DNA from: Metallyticus violacea
Lineage: Eukaryota; Arthropoda; Insecta; Mantodea; Metallyticidae
Length of the DNA: 64,000 bases
Direction: 5' to 3'
Assembly (NCBI GenBank): GCA_030762175.1
Contig: CM060838.1
Coordinates: 20,851,001-20,915,000, forward strand
Both the position numbers and the translations under genes were made by a program. Shown here one piece after another: positions 54,925-64,000 of this stretch. The notes under the pieces are model-generated. The model saw only the letters and a program-made list of their open reading frames with translations. It did no database searches and was not told where the DNA came from. Positions within the stretch are counted from its first letter, which is position 1; each line of letters starts with the position of its first letter.

Positions 54925-55195
54925 TTTATATATGTACGCTCTTTAACATCTCAGGTCATAAGCGTTCCATTCAATTCAGGCGTGAAGAAGAGGCCGATAA
55001 TTTTTGCTCAGAGGCCTCTTCTTTCAGGCTGTAGGTTCTTTTACGTGCCTTAAATCTGTGACCTACGACTTACTTTCCTTCCGAAGGAACCACACTCAGT
55101 ATTTTACTCCCAAAAACTCTTCGACGCTGTTTGGCATTGAACCCGTGATGGTCTACAAAGCAAGTATGGTTACACCACTAGGACCTATAAAATTT
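54925..55195 (-). repeat. SINE2 copy 7
   Basis: Minus orientation. TACGCTCTTTAACATCTCAG at the low end, GCTCAGAGGCCTCTTCTTTC, CCTTCCGAAGGAA, and a decayed tRNA-like head (GGCATTGAACCCGTGATGG) near 55130-55190. Confidence 0.85.
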
Positions 55196-55830
55196 GTCCC
55201 ACTTTGCTTACCACCAGCCAGGGACCCCTTTTATGAGCCTCCTGTACAAATCCCCCAGCGTATGTATTCATTAATGTCTTGACCATCCCCAAACTGGGCT
55301 AGCGACAATACGAGACCTACATGTGTGTGTTGCTAACCGGAAGTGTACGGCTGCCATTATCATATCAATGTGTTTATGTTTATTGATGAAATGTAACGCT
55401 TGGGAATAAATAAATGCATTTCGTGTCTTAACAGTTTTGGTAGTATAATGAAGGAAATGCTGATCCGTTATGTCGGAGCGGATGGTGGATATTTCGTGTG
55501 TTTTGTGTACCAAGAGAGGAGATAACCTCAGATAAATGAAAGTCACTAAATAATAGCCTAATACTAAAAGACCTCTACATACACCTTTTTAAAATAAACT
55601 TTTGATAGTAAAACACAAGAAACTGTGATGGAAGGTGCATTAGGGGGAACACGGAACTCCTGTGACAATGCAGCAGGCAGCTATCTGTTACTTTCTGCAA
55701 ACGACAGCAAATATAAGCTTAACTATAAAACAAAAGCGTTCTAAAACTGTCGTTGAAATAAACTTAATTTATTTACAGGTCTAGAAATTAAAAAGGGAGT
55801 AAAAGGAGGCAGGAAGGGAGGATGGTTGAA
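55196..55830. other. Unassigned stretch
   Basis: Overlapping unrecognised frames only. Confidence 0.4.
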
Positions 55831-55838
55831 GGGTAGAA

Positions 55839-56759
55839 CAGTGTTTCCCAAACTGTGGTTCGCAAATCCCCTGGAGTTTCCTACAATCGTGCAAGGGGTT
55901 CGCCAACATGTTTCTCTAATGGTGAATTTTGAGGGTTTTTTTTCTGTAATGATATTACTATTACGATTTATACATTTGTGGTAAATTACACATTTGTGGT
56001 TTTCAATTCTTTGAAACAAGGCATGTGTTTAGGTATTTATTAACGGGGTAGTTTTCTTAGTCTGTTTTAATGAGATTGCAGGCGTGCCAGGAGACAGACG
56101 GAAGGAACAGACGCGGGGACAAAGACTATGGCGTTTTGAGATTAAATAAGGACGGGGGTTGTTTCCTCAGTTTGTCATAAAGAGGAGAAAAGCTAATTGG
56201 TTTTTTTCCTAAGTTTAAAGAAGCAGTTCTCAAAACCATAACAAGCTCATTGCCTGTTTCATTCCACTATTTATCGCCACAGGTGGCTGAGGTCGTTAAG
56301 GCGCGGACTCGTGAGCGGTAATTCTGGAGTTCGAATACCACCAGTGGTAATTTCAAATCAAGAGATATGGTAGTTATAGGCTAAGAGAGAAATTATAGTG
56401 AAACTACCTTATAAATGTTTGCCTTAAACCCGCCTGGAATTCTGTCACTATATCAATTATTTCAATCATGTCAAAAGGTAATTCCGAGTGTTTGATTTAG
56501 ATTAAAATATGTGAAATATAAATGTGATTTTAAATATAGTGAAATGTACTATTGCATAATTAATCCTTGTAATATATTTTAAGTGTGTAGCAATTTGAAC
56601 TTAAAAATTCCAACAGTTTAAGCGTTGTGCCATTTTTTGGAGCATATACGCCTATTTACTCAAAATACAGCAACTTTTGGCTAATTTAAGATTGTAAACA
56701 TTTTTCAGCTCAGATCTTTATGAAAGGGGTTCGCGAGTCAAAAAGTTTGCGGACTACTG
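55839..56759. mobile_element. Non-autonomous hAT element
   Basis: Left end CAGTGTTTCCCAAACTGTGG and right end reverse complement CAGTAGTCCGCAAACTTTTT share the hAT-type CAG-T-G/A-x-C-x-CAAACT start. The 8-bp flanks GGGTAGAA (55831) and GGATAGAG (56760) agree at six of eight positions, as expected for a hAT target duplication. The 921-bp interior holds no transposase motif and carries a SINE1 head. Confidence 0.7.
56276..56346 (+). repeat. SINE1 copy 5 (tRNA-like head only) nested in the hAT element
   Basis: AGGTGGCTGAGGTCGTTAAG, GCGCGGACTCGTGAGCGG and GGAGTTCGAATACCACCAG. The SINE body is missing. Confidence 0.8.
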
Positions 56760-56767
56760 GGATAGAG

Positions 56768-57605
56768 GAGGGAAGAACGGAGGGACAGAGAAAGAGAACA
56801 AAGGATGGAATTTATCTACTTAGTGCTTACTTCTGATAGTATTCCTGGTGACTCAGGAATTGCACAGAACCAATTACTACACAGAGATGTTACAAATAGC
56901 AAAAGAAAGTAGAATAGAAGAGCAATAACAAGTAATGGAAGGAAAAGAAGAAGATAATGAAAGTATTGAGGAGTAATAAGAGAATGGAGATAGGGATCTA
57001 ATCGTTAAACAAGTGCGCTATTTTCATATCCTCTCAAGTTAGTTCTTGTGCAGAATGCTCGTTCAAGACTAATATCCGTAACCATTCGTGACGGCGACGT
57101 TATTCATTTTGTTAGAGTTCTTCACAGCATTACGATCGTCTTCTGTTCCTCCTCCGCTGAACCATGCTCCGTTTAACACGTTCACCCGTTGCTGTGCGGT
57201 TTCCTTTCTTCTGTTATTTCTCTGGTTGCCAACTTAACGCTTTTAGTACATTCTACTTTTTATTTGCCTTGCCCACTCCATATTAGCCTTTGTTCCTGTA
57301 TTAGTTCTAGAGTTTTCTTTATCAAAGTGTTTAGATTTTCTATAACAAAACACACTGTGTACTTCGCTTTGTATTCAATTCTTTATTATTGCATTTTGCA
57401 CTATCTTCCCTTTGTTTTGGTTTCTATTATAAACAATAATCAGGCTGGCATAGCAAGGGAGTCGGTGAAACCAGAAGACTTTCACTCAAAGGTTGTCAAA
57501 ATAATTTCTAAAATTGGAATTCCCACACAAGCAATTTCCAAAACTGAAACAAAATGCTGCATGTTGCAATGCTGCAATGTTTAATATTTGCGAACATTAT
57601 GAAAT
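56768..57605. other. Unassigned stretch
   Basis: Contains a 131-codon plus-strand frame (57189-57584) with a hydrophobic first half. No domain, no start context of note, and it runs toward a SINE1. I do not call it a gene. Confidence 0.35.
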
Positions 57606-57775
57606 ACCGAGATCGTTAAGAGCGGGAGGTCTGGGGTTCGAATCCCGCCAGGACCGTCTTCCCTGACTGAGATTTTTTCCAGCTTTTCCTCAGTCCTCAT
57701 AAATGGCAAATGCCGGGGAATTACCCTAAACTTAGGCCTGGAACAATTCCTTCCTTAAAAAAATAAATCCTTTCG
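57606..57775 (+). repeat. SINE1 copy 6 (3' truncated)
   Basis: GAGATCGTTAAG runs into AGCGGGAGGTCTGGGGTTCG, so about 13 bases of the head are deleted. Body CTCATAAATGGCAAATGCCG is intact; the 3' part with the ATCATCAGTGTTCACC segment is absent. Confidence 0.88.
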
Positions 57776-58050
57776 CAAAGGAGGGACATCGATTGGTGTC
57801 TTAGTTACACCAGGGTTGTTTGTGCCTATGCTACTTTCCTCTTTCAAGCGGGGAATCTCAGGGAGGAAGAAATAGGATGAGGAGACATCGGGTGGGCAGT
57901 GTCAGAGGCGGAGAGGCACTTTTTTACATGAAAGCCACCGCCACGCTGCACACAGCACCAACCCACATCATATGACACTATCAATTCTCCAGTTAAAATC
58001 AACAGAATGAAACTGCTATCTTCATTTATCACCAGAAGGCATCTGGACAT
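57776..58050. other. Unassigned
   Basis: An unrecognised 68-codon minus-strand frame (57844-58050). Confidence 0.35.
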
Positions 58051-58051
58051 C

Positions 58052-58089
58052 TTTCTTCTTCTTCTTCTTCTTCTTCTTCTTCTTCTTCA
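58052..58089 (+). repeat. (CTT)n microsatellite
   Basis: About 12 uninterrupted units. Confidence 0.95.
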
Positions 58090-58175
58090 TAATTCATAGA
58101 TTGAACTGACCATGGCTCAAAACTCAGTTTTGAGTTTGTTATTCATTTATTCACAATTCATTACTGATAACAAAC
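58089..58175 (+). repeat. Interspersed repeat U, copy 1
   Basis: AATTCATAGATTGAACTGAC, GGCTCAAAACTCAGTTTTGA and TTGTTATTCATTTATTCACA match 61138-61235 with substitutions. Confidence 0.65.
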
Positions 58176-59508
58176 AGTGCGTATTTTAGCATTGACAGAT
58201 GACGAAATAAGTGAAACGGAAGAATGGAAAATCATGGAAAGTAAGCAATCATTCCAGCATTCGCTCAAGCGACCAAGGAAAACAACGAAAAAACGGCCGC
58301 CTGCAAGAAATTTGAACCCTGGACAGTTTAAGAGTTAACAATATTTTATTGTTAAATATTTGTTAGTATTTGCCTCGCAAGGGAGCCGTTCGTCACCTAA
58401 ACTCATGAGATATACCCTCAGGCAAGGTTCTTTCAAAACTCCATGGTCTTCATGCTGTCCAATTAATGAACTAGTTCATTAATTAAATAATAATTATATT
58501 AATGTATAGTGTTTTAGTATTTAATATAATTTCAGTTTCAGCTTTTAGGTTCAAGGCGTGTCGAAAATAAATTCAATACTTTGGTTTATGAACAGGAAAA
58601 GTAAATGGGAAAGAGAAAGAAAAATATTTTTTTTTCTTAAAAGAATTGAGCTACATATTGTTCAGACTGGTAACTCTAGACAGAGCTACAAATGAATCTG
58701 CAGTGTCTGGACCACGACTTGTATGACGTCACGACTGCTGACACTTTGAACCCCCAGTCTTCAAAGCACCTTGAGCTAGAAAGTCCATATTCTGAAATAG
58801 AAAGCACGTGCTCTATTTATTTCAACTATCAAATTTTACTGACCCATCTATGAAGGCTTTTGTTTAGATGCCATAGTCTATGAGAGGTCAGTAAACATAG
58901 GCACTAAGGCAGGTAAACTGGTACAGAGTCACCCTACAATAACTCCGCCAGTTGCTACGATCGAAACTCTCTCGTGTTGTGAGCGTGCCCCCTCTCTCTT
59001 CTTGCCATATCAACCCTCTTCAGCACGACCGACCGACCGACAGGTTCTTCAGAACTATGATTATCTCTCCTGTTCAATTTTACAGAACCTTGCCCATTAT
59101 AACTACTGCATGCTAAAGAGAAAATCAATCTCTCCCGGGGAGTTTGCTCATGACAACCATGTAAAGTACAAACTTGGAGAGAAATTGAGCATGAAAATAC
59201 ACGGCCTACCGCACTATTGTTACAAAAATGATCGTCCTTCCCTTCTCTTCCCCCATTCACCATTAATACATTTAGTGTTAGTGCCGAAAATTACACTTTT
59301 TTAGATTTGTTGCATCATATTATTGGATTTTTAAACATTGCAGAAAGTTACTCCTCAGGGTTGAATGACAAGACTGCAATTTGATATTTTGTATCACCAG
59401 AGCCCCGGAAGCTACAAATTTTATGGGTGGATATATTTCAGAGTCAAATAGAAATTAAATGTTTCCGTACATTTGGAATCGATAAGGTCAGTTTTTATTT
59501 TGCATTTT
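58176..59508. other. Unassigned stretch
   Basis: Overlapping frames near 58955-59304 on both strands, unrecognised. A CRE-like TGACGTCA occurs at 58725. Confidence 0.4.
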
Positions 59509-60250
59509 TGCCTATTTTAAGGTTTAAAACTTTTTTGCCTGTTTTGCATTCTAATGAAAATTATTTATGCATTTTTAAAAGCCCGTTAAGAATTTCAATA
59601 TATCGAAGCGAAAAAAAGTTATAGCTTATAACAATTAAATGGCATGTTCACCTCACAAAAATATCTACTGAAAATGTTGCTATACATTTATTTCTTTTCA
59701 AGCAGTCAAAAACTTTCTCCTCAACGCATTCACTTAAGCTCTTTAAATAACAGTACCCACATTAAAGAAAGGAACGCACTGTTACTTCCGGTATACGAAT
59801 ACCAGGAAATAGAGAGACTGAGGAAGAGTAGTTTTGAATAGTCCTGGCGAATGGCCATGTATTGATCTGCGCGACGCAATTCTAGGAAATTGTGGTGTGG
59901 GTGACTTCTCAAATGCATAAAAGTAATAAACAATTACAAGGGGGGGGGGATCTCTCCTATAAACGCATAAATAGAAAATGAACTGGACCAGAAATCACAG
60001 CGCTTCATTCATACCTTGAAAAAACCTCTTGTTGTTGCTTGTAAACAAAAAATAAGCCTGAAGTACTTTAATCATACGATAAAGAAAGTATTAACTATCT
60101 TAAATTCCTATTTTCATTAATAATGAGTGATATTACTCTCTGTTTTCGCTTTTAATAAATGCCTATTTTTTATATACCCATTACTGCCTATTTTCAGCAT
60201 TTCAAGCGCCTTTTTGCATGCCTATTTTAACCAAAATAAATGCCTGAACT
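59509..60250 (+). repeat. Region with iterated TGCCTATTTT motif
   Basis: TGCCTATTTT or close variants occur at 59509, 59536 (TGCCTGTTTT), 60159 (ATGCCTATTTT), 60185 and 60219, with TGCCTGAAC at 60241. The clusters lie at both ends of about 740 bases, all in the same orientation. This looks like subterminal binding-site repeats of a DNA transposon, but no terminal inverted repeat was found. Confidence 0.4.
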
Positions 60251-61129
60251 ACCGGTCTCTGCTTATCACAAACGTGTTTTAAAACAATAACTATGAAAGG
60301 CTATCATGTTCATAAAGGAAAGTGTAAATCTTTAAGTGCCAGGGCTTCACCGTGTTGCGCAACGTAAAATTGTTTTTAAATGTGTCGTAGATCTCGTAAA
60401 AAGTTATTTAGATAGCAACGTGTTGTTTGGGCAAAGCGTTTGCACTAATTCTGAACCTTCAATTATAGAAAGTTTTTATCCTTAAGGTGTGTTTGGGAAT
60501 TAGTTATTCCTCGTAAACCATCTGAAAGATTATTAGCAAGATTTAATTGCAACCCTGCAGTTCTTATTATTTTCAGATAGGAAGTTATTATTACCCAAAT
60601 TACAAAAACCATCAAAGATTATAAATGGATTTAAGCTCCATAAATAAAGTATTATACTTTTTTTAGAACCATGGCAACATATGCAAACCTCAACTTTCAA
60701 GATAGAGCATCTCCAATTATAGAACAATTAATATACTTTCATGATCATTCAATATTTGTTGTTACCATAATTTTAGCACTTTTTAATAAAGATCTCTTTC
60801 GTCTTTACCAAGCAGAAATGCTCATTGTCTGCTAGCGCAACCAACTCCATGTTTGGCCGCCAGGCGGCTATTACGTTTGGCAATGCAGAGGATATTATTG
60901 GTTGGCATTTCTGCCAACTGCCCGCCAGGAGAAAACCCATCTTTTGTTTGACGAATCAACATCGAATGCCCGTACTTTCAAAGACATTGTCCAGATGATT
61001 CCCAAGGTACAGGAATTGATATCAGAATTCTAACCAAACACAACAGTTTCATTCATGTTTTGTTTTGCAGGTCTTAGAAATAATACGATATGCAGTGGGC
61101 GAGATGAAACTATCACCAGAACTGCTTTC
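60251..61129. other. Unassigned stretch
   Basis: A GC-richer patch at 60830-60940 contains GGCCGCCAGGCGGC-type short palindromes. No frame recognised. Confidence 0.4.
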
Positions 61130-61137
61130 TTTTCCTT

Positions 61138-61235
61138 CATAGTTCGTAGCTTAAACTGAACTCGGCTCGAAACTACTCAGTTTGGAGGTAACCAAGGTTT
61201 GTTATTCGTTTATTCACAACTCATTGCTGATAAAT
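61138..61235 (+). repeat. Interspersed repeat U, copy 2
   Basis: TAGTTCGTAGCTTAAACTGA, GGCTCGAAACTACTCAGTTT and TTGTTATTCGTTTATTCACA. Partner of 58089-58175. Confidence 0.65.
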
Positions 61236-62400
61236 ACAGGATCACATTGATCTTGAGTTTTCGTGGTTACCCTGGTCGCTTAGACAAATACAATTTTCTG
61301 GTCTTTTATTTCATATCGTTTCATTCCGTTTGTTCTGTTACAGGAGCGAAAGTGCCAGGCGAGGTGAGTGGGTGCGGCGTGATGGTAACTTGCGCTTTAG
61401 AAAGGCTTCTGCCCCAGTGTCTGGTATGGAAGAAGGAAACCTTAATAGAGACCCCGTCTGCTCCGTTCCTCAACGCCCAGCATCTCCCTCAATTCACCCC
61501 TTCGTCATGTAGGTGCTCCCATTGGGGGCGTAAGCACAAAGTCATCCATTGAGTAACCTGATGTATCCTTCTCGGTCCCTAACAATCGAATCCAATAGGT
61601 GACGAGCTTTAAAAGTTAACAGCGAATTAAAATACCAGATGTAATTTGGTGAAAGAATCATAAGTTACATTTTTATGCTATGAAAACAGTACAACGAAAT
61701 GAAAAAGAAAATATATCATTATAAAGAGTTTTAGGGATAAATATACAATTTGGTAGGTCATCTGGTCAGTCTGACATCAAGAACAGAGCGAGAGAAACAA
61801 ATAAAAATTTAAACAATGTTCTATTAATAGCATGACCGTGTTTAAGGGACGCAGGATGTAAACTGACAACATGTTTTGGGCAGAAAGTTTAAGAATTAAG
61901 GACAATAAATAGCAGAAGCAATGACTACTTTAACAACGCAAACTACAGACAAATTATCTGAGATAGATTTAGATTTCTACTAGGTGAGAGTTAGCAGATT
62001 GAAAACGGTTGACTGTAATGAAATTTTTAGGATGTTTTAAGTTCACTTATTTTAACTCAAAGCGACATAGCCTCCGTATATAAATAAATTATTTTGTGCT
62101 TGAAGTGCAACTTCAACTGCCCGTTAAAAAAAGTTCACCGGTTAAGTCTACCAACTTTGGACACAATGTCAAACAAACTGCATGTCTCAGATAGTGGCCA
62201 TTATCACTAAAGGCGCGATTTGTTCTTAATTTTATTTTGTCAAGTACGAATTCTAAGAACTTAAAAACCTTAGTAGACTTGCTGCCAAGACTCGTCGTTG
62301 AAATTTATAGATAAGTAGAAAACTTCAGAGTGATGATTTAGTAATACTGAAAAAATGACAGTCGTGCTATACGAAAACAAAGCCAGAAACTCCTATGGAA
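61236..62400. other. Unassigned stretch with a possible micro-exon
   Basis: GTTTGTTCTGTTACAG, then 20 bases (61343-61362), then GTGAGTG: consensus splice acceptor and donor around a very short exon-like segment. No neighbouring exon could be linked. The rest is unremarkable. Confidence 0.25.
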
Positions 62401-62604
62401 CTATCTGGTATTTTGTAAGCTAACCTTTGATAAGGGGGTGCTATAAAGAGATGGTGTAATCCAAATAAGATTCGAACATGCTTCTTGCAGATATGCAGGC
62501 TGAGTCCATGTGTCAGAGATACATGACGAAAACGATTCGTTTTCCTTGGTGTCGTTACCAAAAAGACAAGCGTAACAGCGATTAGCATGGTCAAAGTCAG
62601 TCAT
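62401..62604 (-). CDS. 67-residue frame with C-x2-C start, possible first exon
   Basis: ATG at 62604 (context AATATG with A at -3). The product begins MTDFDHANRCYACLFGNDTK and goes on with NESFSSCISDTW and QPAYLQEACSNLIWI. The CYACLF start with later spaced cysteines recalls the beginning of a ZAD zinc-finger-associated domain (CxxCL), but the rest of that pattern is not convincing. An AAG/GTTAGC donor-like site lies about 10 codons before the stop. It could be a 5' coding exon or chance. Confidence 0.35.
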   Translation of the reverse strand: MTDFDHANRCYACLFGNDTKENESFSSCISDTWTQPAYLQEACSNLIWITPSLYSTPLSKVSLQNTR

Positions 62605-63217
62605 ATTATTACTTAACACTTACTCACTAGTTGTTAATATTAGACGTAAACGAGCATTGAGCAATCTCTCACAATGGAACTGGCTTTTCCTCATATCTCA
62701 AATGATGACTTTACTTCTCAACCGAAACAAATTCTGTTCATTCCTAGCTATTCTTGCGGCGTAGTGAAATAAAATCACTCATTTAGCTAAAAATTCTGAA
62801 TGTCTAGACTTAAATAATTAATGAGCTTAAAGGAAAGCGATAACATAAATTTTCCTTCAGTTTTTCTCCTTGGGGGGGGGGGGGCTAGTGGGGGCTTTGA
62901 TGCGTTTCCATCCCAAGTATGAAAGACGTGAGTTGTCATATTCTGTCACAGTGCATATGCTCATGTGTGATAATATCCATCTTCTTCTCTCTGGTACATC
63001 TTTAAAGATGTTTGACTAGAACGAAAGCACAGATATCCGACCCACCTCCTACCAATCTCAGAATTTCTTTAATAATGTAATCACTGCTGAAGATATTAAA
63101 TGAATTTGGAGAGGAGAAATGCTTTGCCAATACATCCACTGACAGAGCTTGAGTTTCTTCGATAACGTTTGCCTTCAAGGCTCTATAGAAAGTGGTTTGT
63201 TGAGTGGACTCTCCCTT
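62605..63217. other. Unassigned stretch
   Basis: Includes a run of about ten G near 62873. No frame recognised. Confidence 0.45.
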
Positions 63218-63984
63218 TCAGATATAAACATCAGGCGGTGTCAAATGGCGACCAAAGTTTCTGATTCCTGTGAATGCATGTGCAGTGATATCTTGAGGAA
63301 CTCCAATAGTCAGTCCGGATTGTTTCCTGGGACATTTGTGGACGACCACATGTAAGATCTTCCAATAATTCTCTTGATTTCCAATTCCTTCGTCAGCGCC
63401 CAAATGATGAACTTGCTTGGCGAACGTCGGCCTCCAAATCTCTCCATGAATTGCTGTTGGCATGACTTCATCGATTCCGTTTTCTAAAAGATGCAAACGA
63501 TAAGCGCTCTCACCTCCTAAGTAATGAATGAATGGTGTTTAACACCTGTTTTTGCTACAGAGGCACCACAGGCGATGGACACTGGTGATACATGAAATGA
63601 TATATTGGGAAAGGATTTATTTTTAAGGAAGGAAACGTCCCAGACCTAAGTTTAGGGTACCTCCCCGGCATTTGCCATTTATGAGGACTGAGGAAAACCT
63701 GAAAAAAACGTCAGTCAGGGAGGACGGCACTGGCGCGATTCGAACCCCAGACCTCCCGCTCACGAATCCGCGATTTAACGACCTCGGCCACCCTAGGCGG
63801 TCCCTTCTAAGTAAGCGATACACTTTTCAACTACACCAGCTCTGACGAACAACAGCCTTATTGTGCAAATACTCTCAGGTGAATGACAAATAACGGAACC
63901 AACAGAGAGGTGCGTCAGACAGGAGTCAGGCTGATGAGACATTCTGACTGGCGGATCACTACTTCGTGTCGCAACAATTATTTG
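63218..63984 (-). pseudogene. Unidentified open frame (about 158 codons) interrupted by a SINE1
   Basis: Minus strand. The upstream part (63984-63815) contains ATG at 63942 and reads MSHQPDSCLTHLSVGSV, later FVRAGVVEKCIAY. The downstream part (63524-63218) reads GESAYRLHLLENGIDEVM, then EIWRPTFAKQVHHLGADE, and ends TPPDVYI and stop. The frame is preserved exactly if the SINE and one target duplication are removed, with no stop in either part. Base composition is higher in GC than flanks. I do not recognise the protein; it may be a host exon or an unknown TE protein. The upstream edge has a TAG that could also be the end of a splice acceptor. Confidence 0.45.
63514..63814 (-). repeat. SINE1 copy 7 with target-site duplications
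   Basis: Full length on the minus strand: head GGCCGAGGTCGTTAAATCGC and GGGGTTCGAATCGCGCC near 63790-63735, body and tail at the low end (AACAGGTGTTAAACACCATT). Flanked by CTCCTAAGTAA (63514-63524) and CTTCTAAGTAA (63804-63814), ten of eleven positions identical. Confidence 0.93.
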
Positions 63985-64000
63985 CTAACTACAGATGCAT

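Noticed and set aside
57189..57584. A 131-codon frame with hydrophobic start
   Set aside because: No recognised domain, no good start context and no repeat or conservation to support it. Hydrophobic frames are common in AT-rich DNA.
58955..59304. Overlapping 100-codon frames on both strands
   Set aside because: Neither has a recognisable motif; both being open is explained by locally higher GC.
61199..61552. A 117-codon plus-strand frame
   Set aside because: It begins inside repeat U and crosses the possible micro-exon. No domain is recognisable.
1..64000. CRISPR arrays, bacterial operons, riboswitches
   Set aside because: The sequence is eukaryotic in character. The only regular array, at 53912-54730, is a 19-bp minisatellite without unique spacers.

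Overview
The window looks like intergenic or intronic DNA from an AT-rich arthropod genome, most likely an insect and possibly a polyneopteran such as a cockroach. The evidence is indirect: mariner/Tc1 transposase remnants of several lineages, two tRNA-derived SINE families, several non-LTR retrotransposon fossils, insect-style microsatellites, and no bacterial gene organisation. The species guess is inference. I found no complete, confidently identifiable host gene. Almost every recognisable coding stretch is a broken transposon.

Layout. 0-8 kb: a promoter-like interspersed repeat (V), a DUF4817-type mariner copy (A1), a mariner (B1) inserted inside another mariner (C), a SINE1, a SINE2 and a second V. 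7.8-10.2 kb: inverted repeat arms next to a LINE RNase H domain. 11.9-13.2 kb: the most complete mariner (B2), with both terminal repeats and a TA duplication. 14.9-19 kb: the third V, Tc1-like fossils, and a foldback-like element nested in a SINE2. 21-26.5 kb: a hAT-like transposase C-terminus and two LINE reverse transcriptase fossils. 28.8-29.6 kb: a purine-strand tandem tract. 31.5-45 kb: small open frames, mariner ends and copies (B4, A2, E, D1, B3), SINEs and microsatellites. 45.5-53.5 kb: SINE2 and SINE1 copies, a second D-family transposase, and a LINE 3' part. 53.9-54.7 kb: a 19-bp minisatellite with higher-order structure. 55.8-56.8 kb: a non-autonomous hAT element carrying a SINE1 head. 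57-64 kb: SINE1 copies, a repeated-motif region, and two open frames that may be real exons.

How parts relate. SINE1 copies at 35.4 and 63.5 kb are bounded by direct repeats, as expected for LINE-driven insertion. LINE remnants at 9.2, 24.2, 26 and 52.4 kb belong to the type of machinery that could have mobilised them, but no specific pairing can be shown here. The best candidates for something not explained by transposons are a frame of about 158 codons split by a SINE at 63.2-64.0 kb, a 67-residue frame with a C-x2-C start at 62.4 kb, a frame with an in-frame 13-residue duplication at 39.3 kb, a possible gene 5' end at 52.0 kb, and the V family, whose three diverged copies keep promoter-like motifs and short reading frames. 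None is proven.
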